From positions 45,279,693-45,343,692 of the forward strand of contig OX439045.1 of assembly GCA_949317995.1 (NCBI GenBank): a DNA stretch of 64,000 nucleotides. Direction: 5' to 3'. The notes below the pieces were generated by a model that saw only the letters and a list, made by a program, of their open reading frames with translations, did not search any database and was not told where the DNA came from. Shown piece after piece: positions 10,352-20,580 of this stretch (position 1 is the first letter of the stretch; each line of letters begins with the position of its first letter). The DNA comes from Acholoe squamosa (Eukaryota; Annelida; Polychaeta; Phyllodocida; Polynoidae). The translations under genes and the position numbers were made by a program.

Positions 10352-10855
10352 GGGCTCCCGGCGGCCCCACACCCGTCTGCGGCGGTCCTCCTGTTCGTGT
10401 CTCCGCTTCTTGTCTAAAACAATGTCCCTTATCCGAATAGACATGTCGTGTCGGCTCTCTTTTCCTCCCCCCTTATACCAGTGCCCCTCCGCCGGAGGGG
10501 GCTCCAGCGTCGGGATCCACCGCAGGACCTGAACCTCACTTCCCCGGTGCTTGGAGAGGAACCACTCCTCTTCGTTATCTCTGGCGTATAGCAGCTCCTC
10601 CCGGGGGGCCGCTGACCCACCAGGGATGGGATTAGGAGCCCTGCGGACCCCCCTTCCCCCTTCACAGAAGTCCTTTTTAGAAAAATCCGGGCACCCGTGG
10701 CCCTTTCCACCTTTCCTTCCCCCAAGGTCGCCAGCACCCCTCTCAGGTAAGTGTACCCTTCCTCTACCTTTCCCCACGCCCGTGGCACCAACGTGCGCCC
10801 CTTTCACACCGGCTGGCCCCTCCCATTCAATCAACTCTAGCACGGAGATGTGTTT
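10352..10855 (-). pseudogene. In-frame extension between integrase and zinc-finger region
   Basis: After the integrase TAG (10856-10858) the same frame stays open for 168 codons to a TAA (10349-10351), then continues in the same frame into the C2H2 region. The product is Gly/Arg-rich at first (GVGKGRGRVHLPERGAGDLGGRKGG) and then ARDNEEEWFLSKHRGSEVQVLRWIPTLEPPPAEGHWYKGGG, ending in a basic tail. No family recognised. Integrase, this segment and the fingers share one frame separated only by single stops. Either pol once continued through, or ORF3 lies in the pol frame. Confidence 0.45.
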
Positions 10856-12158
10856 CTATGCAATTATTACACTTCCTTCTTTCTTTTTCAGAACCCACGG
10901 GATGTAGGAAGCCCAGAGACGTGCGCCCCGGCCGATCCACAGGTCATCTACCCGACGTACGTCCATGACGTCTCCTGGTGACGTCACAACCGGCAGGGCG
11001 GGAAACGGCCAAGTACCCGGATTTTCGCTGGAGCCCGGCAGGGGCGGACAGGAACGCAGCACCCGAATCGTTTCCCGCTCAGGATCCCGGCGGGGGACCT
11101 TCTTTAGTAGGTCCCGGTGAACAACTTTCTTGCTCCTGCCGTCTTGGATCTCGAAGACAGGGCCGCCTAGGGCCCTGACGACAGTCCACGGAGCAGTATA
11201 GGGTAGGAGGAGCTTAGAAGACTTACCTATCTCCCTCTTGGGTACTAGGTAGTACACCTCGTCCCCCACCTCCAGAGCCTCTCCTCTCACCTTCCCCGAG
11301 TAAGATCTCTCCTGTTGCCTCACACTTGTGCCTGATTGTTCCCTGGCATACTGATGAGCCTGGGCCATCCTATACTGCATCTCCGCTGCAAAGTCACGGG
11401 GGTCCACGGGGTAAGGTACCTGCCTTTCCGGATAGAGCAGCGCCAGTGGAGCCTGGGTTTCCCGGCCTAGCATCAGATAATTCGGCGTCTGGTTGGTTGA
11501 CGACTGCACCGAGGACCTGTATGCAGACATCACGAAGGGCAACTGTAAGTCCCAGTCGGTGTGATTGCTCTCCACCGTCATCGCGAGCATCGCCTCCAGA
11601 GTCCTATTAAAACGCTCCACTAAGCCGTCAGACTTTGGGTTATAGGGACAGGTCCTTGTCTGGACTGACCCCAAAAGTTTCTGGACTTCCCTGAACAGGG
11701 CGGATTGAAAGTTCCGCCCCTGGTCAGAATGCACCACGGCAGGCGGTCCCAGGCGGCACACCACCTCAGCTACGAAACCACGAGCTACCGTCACCGCCTC
11801 CTGATCCGGTAGGGCCACCGCCTCCGCCCATCGGGTGAAGTAATCCATCACCACCAGTATGTGCTTGTTCTCCCTGGGGGTCTTAGGTAAGGGGCCCATC
11901 AGGTCCATAGCCACCCGCTCCATAGTCCACCCCACCGGCTGGTGCTTCATCATCACCTTGTCTTCTTCCGGCGCAGACAAGCGGTGCATGACGCACACCA
12001 CCGTGTCATGTCTCTCCTATAGTCCGGCCAGTAGTAAGATTGCTGAAGCCGCCGGATTGACTTGTCGCGGCCGAAATGGCACGATAGGGGCGACCCATGT
12101 GACTCCCCCATCACCTCCTCCTGCCGCGCTGCTGGCACCACCACCAGATCCGCCCTAA
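10856..12158 (-). pseudogene. Gypsy integrase with H2C2 finger and GPY/F-type C-terminus
   Basis: The zinc-binding region (GESHGSPLSCHFGRDKSI...WPDYRRDM...CASCTAC) lies at 12120-11965 in one frame. The catalytic core runs from about 11960 in another frame, so there is a frameshift between them. Core motifs: VAMDLMGPLPKTPRENKHIL (first Asp), HSDQGRNFQS (second Asp), LVERFNRTLEAML (Glu), the D,D-x-E arrangement of retroviral-type integrases. Downstream VGDEVYYLVPKREIGKSSKLL...YTAPWTVVRAL...VVHRDLLKK is the GPY/F-like module. It catalyses cDNA insertion. It ends in TAG at 10856. Confidence 0.9.
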
Positions 12159-12895
12159 GCACCCGGCTCTCCTTTCAAATCTCTCCAGTTGGTTCACTAG
12201 GGCCCTCACGGCATAGGGTTGTCTGGCCAACTCCCCATCGGCCGGGATCTCCGCCGTCCCCAATTTCCAGGCTAGCACCTGAGCCAGGAGGGGATCATCC
12301 TCCTGTGCCCTCTTCCACCCGGTCTCGCTGTCATCCTCCACCGGCCCATGAGCCCTTGTCACCACCCTGAAGCAGCCCTCCTGGGGGCCTCCCTCCGGTC
12401 CCCATCCACATTGATGGCATGGTCGGCGCAACAGTCCATCCGCATTTCCATGCAACCTACCCAGCCGATGTTCTATGGTGTAGTCATATGTCCCAATCAA
12501 CTGTAACCACCGAGCCACCTGCCCTTCCGGTTCTCTAAAGCTCATAAGCCAGCGCAGGGCGGCGTGGTCCGTTTGTATCCTTATGTGTCGGCCCACTAAG
12601 TAGTGGCGGAACTTCTTAAGACCAAACACCACAGCCAGCATTTCTCTCCTGGTGACACAATAGTTACGTTCCGGTTTATTCAAAGTCCTGCTGGCATAGG
12701 CCAAGACTTTCTCTTGGCCCCCCTGGTCCTGCGATAAGACAGCGCCCAGGCCAAGGTTGCTGGCGTCGGTGTCGAGAGTCAGATGGCCTTCTCCGGCGGG
12801 GTATGCTAGTATGGGTGCCTCCACCAGTTTCGCCTTTAGGGCATGAAAAGCTTCAGCGCAGCTCCTTTCCCAGCCACAGCTGCGAAGTCGGCCAC
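12111..12895 (-). pseudogene. Gypsy RNase H and RT connection
   Basis: The frame is open from about 12895 (CAEAFHALKAKLVEAPILAYP) with LTLDTDASNLGLGAVLSQ (first Asp), LAYASRTLNKPERNYCVTRREMLAVV (Glu) and IQTDHAALRWLMS (Asp-His), followed by YDYTIEHRLGRLHGNADGLLRRP. This is the RNase H of gypsy pol. Upstream, between VADFAAVA and this frame, the usual LHxLTxKGxxFxWxxE segment is missing and the frame changes. A small deletion near 12870-12890 is therefore inferred. The frame ends at 12111 with another shift into the integrase finger. Confidence 0.88.
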
Positions 12896-13555
12896 AAACC
12901 CCCTGTAGTACCCACACAGCCCAAAAAAACTCCTAACTTCCGAGACAGAGGTGGGTGTGGGCCACTCAGCCACCGCCGAGACCTTCTCAGGGTCGGTGCC
13001 AACCCCCCTCTCATCCACCACGTGACCCAAGAAGGCTACGCTGGGCCGAACCAACTGGCACTTCCCTGGCTTTATTTTTAGCCCGGCGTCTTCCAAGCGC
13101 CTCAGTACCTCCTCCAACCGCCGGAGATGGGTCTCCAGGTCCGGAGCGAACACAATGATATCGTCCAGGTAAACCAGACACTCCGACCATTGCATCCCTT
13201 CCATTACTACCTCCATCAGCCGCTCAAAGGTACTGGGAGCATTGCAAAGGCCAAAGGGCATCACCTCAAACTGGTATAGGCCACGGTGGGTTGTGAACGC
13301 AGTCTTCTTCCTATCCGCCGGGTCGACCTCCACTTGCCAGTACCCCGAAGCTAAATCTAACGTGGAGAACCACCGTGCTCCCGCCATGGAATCTAGAGAG
13401 TCGTCAATCCTCGGCAGGGGGTAGGCGTCCTTGACGGTGACCTCATTGACCTTCCTGTAGTCGACGCAGAACCGCATACTGCCGTCTTTCTTCTTAACCA
13501 GTACTACCGGCGACGCCCAGGGTCCATGGCTGCGCTCAATGACCCCTTTCTTTAA
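12870..13555 (-). pseudogene. Gypsy reverse transcriptase
   Basis: Directly after the MITE junction the frame gives KKGVIERSHGPWASPVVLV, then MRFCVDYRKVNEVTVKDAYPLP, LDLASGYWQVEVDPADRKKTAF (first catalytic Asp), YQFEVMPFGLCNAPSTFERLM and CLVYLDDIIVFAPD (YxDD, the catalytic pair), then FLGHVV and RSFFGLCGYYRGFVADFA. All catalytic residues are present. The frame breaks at about 12870 by deletion. The N-terminus of pol lies on the other side of the MITE at 13556-14265. Confidence 0.92.
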
Positions 13556-14265
13556 CCTTTATGTGCCCAGAATTATTTGATGATTTTCCATTTATTTCAC
13601 ATGTACATCACCCCAGTGATGAAGACCATGTATATATAATTCTGAACAGGTATTTGATATGGAATTCACATGATGTACCTGGTTCTTTTTTACTTCAACC
13701 TTCAGTTAAGAGAGAAATTTCTGACTGAGTGTGGTTACCATAGCAACCAAAATGTTCCTTTTGTTGTTATTCATTAGTATATAGCCTCTTTAGTGCTGGC
13801 CTGCTCTAATCTCATATAGTGTGTGATATTTGCATTACTATACTCAACTGTACTACCAGGGTGCAAAATGTCTTGGTCACAGTTCATGACATCATTTACA
13901 TCGATATGAACAATTCCTATGAATAGATTAGTTGTAAGGTTGGCAAGTCTATCAAAAGTGTGGAAATAGGGGACAAATGATCCAGCATCACCTTGCTATC
14001 ATGCTAGATCCTATCTTCTTGGCCGATTCCTTTCCAAAGAGTCACATGTATGACAACTAATTTTCAGGTTTTGACTCACTGTGTCTGAGGTGATGGAGAT
14101 ACGGTCACATGGATGGTCTCATTGGAATAGGGGGGTCATGGCCGTTTTAATGAGTGTATAACTTTGCAGATTGGACCAGTAGATGTTCCTGGATGATAAT
14201 TTGCTTCAATGTGCATGTATTTAAGCCCAAAACCGCGCATTTAGGCGCGCTTGGGCACCTAAGGG
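13556..14265. mobile_element. piggyBac-type MITE, copy 2 (710 bp), inside gypsy pol
   Basis: It is flanked by TTAA at 13552-13555 and 14266-14269. The left end is CCTTTATGTGCCCAGAATT and the right end GCTTGGGCACCTAAGGG. It is the inverted orientation of copies 1 and 3. Excision with one TTAA joins VDVEVDAML to KKGVIERS in frame, the typical gypsy protease-RT linker. Confidence 0.9.
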
Positions 14266-15302
14266 TTAACATAGCGTCTACTTCAACATCGACGATTTCC
14301 CGGCGGTGGGGTGCCAATCGCCTAGGAGGGAGTTTCACCGGCGCGGCGGTCCCGGTGTCAATGCGGTGGGAGACTAGGGCAGTGTGCCCCAGTTCTCCCG
14401 GCGCTAGCTGAAATGCTCCCCTGCGGCGACAGAGCATGTCTACCCACTGTGCCCTGTCCTCCAGCGGGGACTCCTTCAGTAACTCCACACACCAACCAGG
14501 CGGTTCGCCTCCCCCTGGTCCGGAGCCCACGACCTGCACCGAGTCCTCCTGCTCCACCAGGTGGGGCATCTCTACTCCATCCAGAGTGGCCAAGTTCATG
14601 CCCTCATACAGTGTCACCGGGTCCTGGCCCGGATTGAACACCAAGATAGGTACCAGAGAATTGTCAGGGCTTACTAAGGTCCGTCCCACTCTGAATCCCC
14701 GATTCAGCTCCACTTCCCCTACGCCTTCCACCACACCTGTGCGTCCCGGCGCCCATGGCCCCTCCAACCGCCCCTCTATCAAAGTCTCCTGCCGACCAGG
14801 CAGCACCGTAGTCGTGTCACTCACCACCCTACACTTGGTGGTGCAAAACTCTGTCCACAACAGCCTTTCCCCTGCCAAGTCCACCACTGCCCTCTCCTGC
14901 CTGACGAACTCGGCCCCTAAAATCCCTTCCGCACTGATGTCCGCCACCAAGAAATTGATAGGCCGTTCTGCCTCCCCGCCGCTCAACAGTGTAGTTAACT
15001 TCCCCTCCACCTCGATGGGCGTGCCATCTGCTGTTGTCAGGCGGCCATTATGCTGTTGCAAGTTGCCAGGAGAACCAGCTCCATGCCACCACTTAGCCGA
15101 CAGCAGATTAACCGTAGCTCCTGTATCCACCAGCAGCTGTATGTCCCTACCCCACAGCTGCCCTGTCAATTCCAATCCGTTCCCGGTGCGCTCCCGGCGC
15201 CCTCGCCACTCCAACGGCCTAGCAGCTGAGGCCTCTTCCTGGCCGCCGGAAGAGACCCCTACCAGTTTCCCGTCACCTGATTCACCTCCGCCGGACGGTT
15301 AC
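14266..15302 (-). pseudogene. Gypsy pol N-terminus: aspartic protease and linker
   Basis: Pol here is in the -1 frame relative to gag; it is open from just after a TAA near 15300 and has no ATG of its own. The apparent 15214 start is a TTG. The active site is LLVDTGATVNLLS (Asp at about 15127). Flap and C-terminal protease strands follow (FLVADISAEGILGAEFVRQ, with the ILGxxF motif). The rest is the usual linker to RT, ending HRREIVDVEVDAML at the MITE boundary. It is probably expressed as a gag-pol fusion through the heptamer at 15265-15271. Confidence 0.85.
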
Positions 15303-16569
15303 TGGGACTCTCCCATGCCAACCGAGCCTTGAACTTAGGGCAACTCCGCCGGAAATGGCCCTCCTCCCCACACTCAAAGCAGCCCTTCGGCCGGGCCGAC
15401 GAGCGCGAGCGTCCGGTGCCCTCCTGGAACTTGGCCTCCACGGTGGCCATGAAAGCATCGAGCTTCGACTTCAACCAGTCCTCCATCCCCGGGCTGGGGT
15501 GGGCAGACATCGCAGACGGCGGATCGTCGACGGCCCTCACCCTACTGTCGGACAGCTGATTGTCGTCCAGGAAGGCCTGCCCCTCCACAGCCGTCTCCAA
15601 TGCCTCAGACAGCTTCCTAGGTCTCGTTTGAAAGATCCACGCCTTCAGCTGGGGATCCCTCAAACTCTCCAAAAACCGATCCTTAGCCATCGTATCCTGG
15701 GTAGCGGCGTCGGCGGCCGGGTAAGCCAATCGAGTGAGACGTGTAATGTCATCTGCCAGGATGTGGAGGGACTCGTTCTTTTGCCTATATCTCGTCCTCC
15801 ACAACGCCTTATAGCTTTCGACCTGGTTCGGCGGCTGGAACCTATTAACCAGGGCACCCCACAACTTAAAATACCCGTCGACCTCCGATGGGTTAACAGC
15901 CGAGAGCAACCGGCGTGCAACCCCCGACAGGCTAATCCCGAGAAAAACTCCCGCTTCCTCCAATGTCCAACGATTCGCCTTAACACACAGGTCGAAATGG
16001 GCCAAAAATTCATCCAAATTCGTCGTCCCATCATATTTACCAGGCATGACCGCTGGTTTCTCCACCCTCCTGTTATCACCGCCCCCTCCAGAGGGCCGGG
16101 ACCCCCGCTCCGACTGTCCACCTGAGGGATCTCCTGGTAAAGCCTGCCAGCCGTCCTCACTGCCCCGATCCTGACGGGGTTCAGGCGCGTCATTGTGCCC
16201 GTTCCTACCACCGGAATCCCGGCGATCTTGCGACACGCCTATTCCGTACTTTCTGACTGCCCCGGACGAACCTGTCTCCCCCTGTGGGTCCCCAGAGCTC
16301 CACGCCTGCTCCCCCGCCGAGCCCGCCAGTCCCCGCCTCCAAGACTCATAGACATCCCTGAACTGACTCTGAACCTCCTCCCGCCGGCCCGCCGGAGTCC
16401 CTCGTTTACTATTTCCCGGTGTCGCATCCCTATTATCGCCCACCAGGGGCCGTCTCAGCAGAACACCCTCTTCCGACATATCCAATAAACTCCCGCGCCG
16501 CCCGGCTCCCAAAGCCTCCTCTAAGCGCGCTCTAGCCTCCCCCGTCGCCGGGGTTTTCCTTGACGCCAT
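15259..16569 (-). CDS. Gypsy gag (436 codons), intact
   Basis: The ATG is at 16569. Residues 1-165 are low-complexity and charged. About 180-300 is the retrotransposon gag capsid-like domain (LDEFLAHFDLCVKANRW, FLGISLSGVARRLL, LWGALVNRFQPPNQ, KALWRTRYRQKNESLHILADDITRLTRLAYP). A single CCHC zinc knuckle CFECGEEGHFRRSC lies at 397-410 and binds element RNA. It is the only full-length open frame of the element. It starts 64 bases inside the 5' LTR boundary, so the leader is very short. It ends with TGG TAG immediately after a GGGAAAC heptamer. Confidence 0.92.
   Translation of the reverse strand: MASRKTPATGEARARLEEALGAGRRGSLLDMSEEGVLLRRPLVGDNRDATPGNSKRGTPAGRREEVQSQFRDVYESWRRGLAGSAGEQAWSSGDPQGETGSSGAVRKYGIGVSQDRRDSGGRNGHNDAPEPRQDRGSEDGWQALPGDPSGGQSERGSRPSGGGGDNRRVEKPAVMPGKYDGTTNLDEFLAHFDLCVKANRWTLEEAGVFLGISLSGVARRLLSAVNPSEVDGYFKLWGALVNRFQPPNQVESYKALWRTRYRQKNESLHILADDITRLTRLAYPAADAATQDTMAKDRFLESLRDPQLKAWIFQTRPRKLSEALETAVEGQAFLDDNQLSDSRVRAVDDPPSAMSAHPSPGMEDWLKSKLDAFMATVEAKFQEGTGRSRSSARPKGCFECGEEGHFRRSCPKFKARLAWESPSNRPAEVNQVTGNW
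15265..15271 (-). promoter_or_regulatory. Candidate -1 ribosomal frameshift heptamer GGGAAAC
   Basis: On the coding strand gag reads ..ACG GGA AAC TGG TAG. The heptamer G GGA AAC has the X-XXY-YYZ phase required for -1 slippage, lies one codon before the gag stop, and pol is in the -1 frame. GGGAAAC is a known functional slippery site in some retroviruses. A stimulatory RNA structure downstream was not modelled. Confidence 0.7.
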
Positions 16570-16612
16570 CCCCGTTCTATATTCACCGCGCGGGTTCGAA
16601 ACCGCCTGTTTC

Positions 16613-16633
16613 GGACTACACCGCTGTCACCAA
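16613..16633 (-). promoter_or_regulatory. Primer binding site of the gypsy element
   Basis: On the coding strand the 5' LTR end ..CTTTACA is followed after one T by TGGTGACAGCGGTGTAG. This starts with TGG, as needed to pair with a tRNA CCA end. I cannot name the tRNA. Confidence 0.6.
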
Positions 16634-17061
16634 TGTAAAGTTCGAAGACTACTGTGATTATTTATTCAAAGGCCACAACCCGGCCTGCCCTTGGGCTTGG
16701 GACATCGATTATCACTTATAACTTTATGTATCGGGCCACCCAGCTCGCTTCAGCTCTTCCGGCGGACGGCTATACTGCTTACGCTCCGGCGGATCTGCTC
16801 CCGGTTTCCGGCCTTGCCCCCATACATCTGCTCTGTTGAACTCCGAACTCACCGACCCCCTCCTTCCGTTCTGCACCTCCTTATATACTACCATCCGGAC
16901 TTGTGACGTCACACCGTACGCCATGCCCCTCCCCCTTTTCCAAATAAGGCCACCTCTGCCCTCCGGGGCGCCCCCGGTGTCGGCTCCGCACATTAACACC
17001 TGAATCTCCCGCCGGACTCTCCGTCTATCCCCGCCGTACTCGTATAACCGTCTCCATTACA
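16634..17061 (-). repeat. 5' LTR of the gypsy element (428 bp)
   Basis: It starts TGTAATGGAGACGG and ends CTTTACA on the coding strand, so TG..CA termini are intact. In transcriptional order it holds a CArG-type CCTTATTTGG (16940-16949), a palindromic CRE-type TGACGTCA (16904-16911), a TATATAAGG box (16879-16887) and an AATAAA (16661-16666). The layout fits a promoter U3, then R and U5. Compared with the 3' LTR it has about 20 extra bases between the CRE and CArG sites. Confidence 0.93.
16879..16949 (-). promoter_or_regulatory. LTR promoter: CArG-type, CRE-type and TATA boxes
   Basis: Three textbook motifs lie in order within 71 bases: CCTTATTTGG (SRF-type), TGACGTCA (CREB/ATF-type, full palindrome) and TATATAAGG. 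The motifs are directly readable. Binding by host factors is inference. Confidence 0.6.
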
Positions 17062-19502
17062 GTATTTAGGACCCATTTCCTCAGTCAGTGTCACATTTTC
17101 TTGTCAATCTTAATTCAGGACAGAATTATAGAATTATAGCTTAGAAGTAGATTGAGATACAGAAAGCGACAAGTTATGAACAAACCAAAATACTTATCCT
17201 TGTATTGTCGATAAGGTTGACAGTTTATCAAATGTTCAGTCTAAGCCTGTAGAATGCCCTGCTTAAGGGATGCAAACTTACACATCTGAGAGTTTTCTCG
17301 AGAGGAGTATTACATGAGCTAGTATTCCATATCATGTTCTGCTACATGGCCCTAAAGAATAGTTTACATACAGTGGCCCATTGTGTATCTATTAATTAGA
17401 TAACATAGAGTCCACCTTTGACGTTCTGTAGACAAAATATGTACAGTTTATTCATTCATATGTATTGGAGAGATTTATAAAAAAAACCTCTTTATGAATA
17501 TTGATGGCTAAGTATCATGTATCAACTGGTGCAATGTGAAGTAGGATTCACTATATTTTAAGGTACATGATTTGCACATCAAAATATGGTCACCTTTTGT
17601 GTGGATAGGAGCGTCCGAAATGGGTGCTTTTACCCTACATAATCCCTCACTCTAAATGAATAATAACGAGAGGTTCCTCCATTGAACATGGACCTACAGG
17701 GGATTGGATAGCTGTACTAACACTACACCACAGAGTTAATATCCTGTTGTTGTACACAATATCCCTGAAGGCAGTCTAAAAATGTATGGAGAAAAATTTA
17801 GGGAAGGTTAATGTAATACAAACATTATGATGAGAAGAGCTTTTCTTCCTCCCACTCTGCCCACATGGCGTGGCACAGTACTGAAGGGTGGGCAGTGTAG
17901 TTTGGGTGGGGGATATTAGTCTTATCAGGGATACAGGTAGGCGTAATATCAGATACACCTACTGACAGGTAGGTTGAGAGGATTAAGGGATTGACTCTAC
18001 AGTATATAGGGTAGATGTAGGCGTTCAGCAGCCGGATCCTACGCCTGTAGTCGGCCTGCTGGGTTAATTAGCCGGAGAAGGACGGCCTGTGGATATCATA
18101 TCTGGGTTATGGAAAACGAGTGTGACTCATACTTCTGAAGCTTGTTTGGATTAGAGCTTTTTCAAGGAGTTAAGTAAAAAAAAATATGATTGGAATCGTA
18201 CCCTCTGATGGTTACCTGAGTAGGTTTAGTGGGTTTGGGAGTGTTTTTATTGGGGTTCTTCACTGAAAACCCGCCCCTATTGGTAAGTCGTCATATATGA
18301 CAAGTTTAGGGTCGTCAGGAGGTCGTCAGGTCATTATGACTACCCTAAGTCATCATACTGACCACCTTGGATATACTATTAGTTTGGATATGTGCCATGA
18401 GAGAGGTCCCCACTATGCATTTCCTTGAAACAAATGATGTCCCCTGGGGTGTACATTGAGCCTTATATTTACATTGTTCATGTTGTATAGTCTACTATGA
18501 AAAGGAGAATATAGGAAATGATTGATACAAATGTTCTTGTGAAAGGTAGGAAATGTTAAGTATACAGGATAGATAAAACATGGATCATTCTGGTAATGAC
18601 ACCTTTCTTATGGATATTGCTAGGGTATGACCCTTTATTTGAGTATGCCTATGGTATAATATGTGTAGATGGGTGTACTCACAATGTACTACACCATACT
18701 GTTTCACTGAACCCAAGATAGTGGGTTGGGAATACCCACAATAACCTCTTTGATGGTAGGTGGGGTAACGAGATATAATTAAAGGAATAATATTGGGAAA
18801 ATGCAAAGGACAATACCATTTATATATATGTAATATCTATACAGGAATATAATGCTATAAAGAACAGGCATAGTGACGACTTTAGGTCGTCACTGACAAC
18901 CTAAGGCTGTAGTTTTTGGTATTGTCAACCTTAGGACCTAAAGTCGTCACCATTGACGAGTTTTGGATCCCGTAGGTTTTCAGTGTTTTAAGATAAATCC
19001 ATTGCCAAGAGGAAATGTTTCTTGTGGTTTCAGATTTGTGTGTATTGCAAATTCATTACTAAGAGGAAATGTTCCTTATAGTTTCAGACTTGTGGCTATT
19101 GCTCACAGACCATGATGGAATGATTATCGCAATGATGTTGATAATAATTATTATGTGTAATATCCCTTGCTAAAATGATAGGATACTGTAACAGGAGGTG
19201 GGTCACCCCTGCATTACTTAGCATTGAATTCTCAGGATGGGACATGACACGTGGATAGCATGGATTACTATAACATAGCAAGGCAAAGCCGACCCCAGCT
19301 TTTTTAGGGGAAATAAAGAAGAAAGGGGGGGGGAGTGCCTGGGCTGAATCCTGTCAATTTCACCTCCATGAGTCGTGGCTGACAAATATAATTCATCAGA
19401 AAACGTCGGCAGGTGATTTTTTGAGTACTGTTTGCTCCTGAATAAAAAGAAAGACCCAAAAGAAAAGATTTGACCGCAAAAAGGGGGGTCTAGATGGGGG
19501 GT
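17062..19502. other. Non-coding stretch, no gene seen
   Basis: AT-rich anonymous sequence. It includes a short foldback at 18873-18950 and GTCGTCAGG-type repeats near 18290-18370 that echo it. No reading frame with recognisable motifs. Confidence 0.5.
18873..18950. repeat. Short foldback with GTGACGACTTTAGGTC arms
   Basis: GTGACGACTTTAGGTC at 18873-18888 and its exact reverse complement at 18935-18950 enclose 46 bases. Related TCGTCAGG/GTCGTCA motifs occur about 550 bases upstream (18290-18370), suggesting a small decayed inverted-repeat element. Confidence 0.65.
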
Positions 19503-19705
19503 CCCCATGTCACATGCCGATTTTAAGAAATGGTCATGTCACTTGTCACTAAATTTCTATTTTCCCATGTCCTTGTCACTAGGCTTCATGTCACATGTTG
19601 ATTTTAAGGAAAGGCCTTGTCTCTTGTCACTAACTTTTTCCTTTCCATGTCCTTGTCACTAAGCTCCATGTCACATGTCGATTTTAAGAAATGGCCATGT
19701 CACCC
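19503..19705. repeat. About 80-bp tandem repeat, 2.5 copies
   Basis: CATGTCACATGYYGATTTTAAG recurs at about 19505, 19589 and 19667, each followed by a TGTC(A/T)CTTGTCACTAA block where present. Spacing is 84 and about 79 bases. Confidence 0.75.
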
Positions 19706-20223
19706 TGTCGAATTTAGGGGTCTAGACCCATAAAAAGGAATGAATGCAAGAGCACTTTATACACTACGAGCAGCTCTCGAGGATACAGTGTGATGCAACG
19801 ACTCACAGCTGTTAACAACACTACAGGGATATGGGACACTGGACGTCGTGCAGACACAATGCCGCCCACGTGCCACCTCCTGGAGCCAAATCTAAGACAT
19901 GAGCTGCTCTTCCTACTCACACCGATCTCAGAGCAGCTCACCATTCCCAACAGATTCCCTCACGACGGTCCGACTTTTGTGCACGCCATATAGAGAGCTC
20001 AGGGGGTAGACAATACGGACATCAGGAAATACAGACGATCTGTGATTATCTTAGTCATAGTTAGAGCTCTTTGTAATATAGTAGAATGGGCGTAAACAAC
20101 AACAGTCACAGAAGGCATAGGTAATTCTGAAAACTGTAGCGAAATCACAAAATATTTAGTTGTAGGGCATTGGATCTACTGTCTAGACTGCACTGTTAGT
20201 AGTAGCCAGGGTTATTTTACAGC
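19706..20223. other. Anonymous stretch with a short open frame
   Basis: A 67-codon plus-strand frame lies at 19790-19993 in a locally GC-richer block. I recognise no domain and see no supporting splice signals, so it is not called as a gene. Confidence 0.3.
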
Positions 20224-20580
20224 AAAAACCCTTGGCAATTTTAGTTCCAATACATTTTGCTGTAAATCTACAGGAGGTGAGTTGCTGTAATTCTGCAACA
20301 CAATCCACAGTAATCATACAGTAGCAACCACTGTAACCATACATCAAGATCATTCAGATCTACAGAAACATATGCTGTAAATTACCAGCAACATAATTAT
20401 GTTGTAGAATTACATAAATATGTCTGTAAATGAACAGCAAGCTTTGCTGTAAATGAACAGCAGAATATACTGTAAATTTACAGAAACCTTTGCTGGCAAC
20501 TGAGGTTCCGGTGACTATTGCTGTAAATTTACAGAATAGGTGTGTAGAATTACAGCAAGAGGTGCTGTTAATCTACAGGA
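20224..20580. repeat. Degenerate array of CTGTAAATTTACAG-type palindromes
   Basis: Units such as GCTGTAAATTTACAG, GCTGTAAATGAACAGC, GCTGTAAATTACCAGC and TGCTGTTAATCTACAGG recur irregularly about every 20-40 bases over 350 bases. The core CTGTAAATTTACAG is a perfect palindrome. Possibly a minisatellite or foldback-element interior. Confidence 0.7.

Larger units (their letters stand above)
5863..17061 (-). mobile_element. Gypsy (Ty3-type) LTR retrotransposon with extended 3' coding region
   Basis: The element is read on the minus strand. The 5' LTR is 16634-17061 and the 3' LTR is 5863-6271. Order: gag (16569-15259), protease, RT, RNase H, integrase (ends 10856), a 3' coding extension (10855-7178), about 900 bp non-coding, then a purine-rich tract and the 3' LTR. 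Order PR-RT-RH-IN places it with Ty3/gypsy. At 11.2 kb (about 10 kb without two nested MITEs) it is long for gypsy. Pol has at least three frameshifts, so this copy is inactive as written. I saw no clear direct target duplication outside the LTRs (CGCCA against GTATT). Confidence 0.93.

Noticed and set aside
7178-10855. Envelope protein of the gypsy element
   Set aside because: No signal peptide, membrane segment or furin-like site; zinc fingers and a charged helix instead.
16590-16633. tRNA-like sequence (GGTTCGAAACC with a CACCA end) next to the gypsy 5' LTR
   Set aside because: The T-arm does not pair properly, and the CCA-like end is the complement of the element's own primer binding site.
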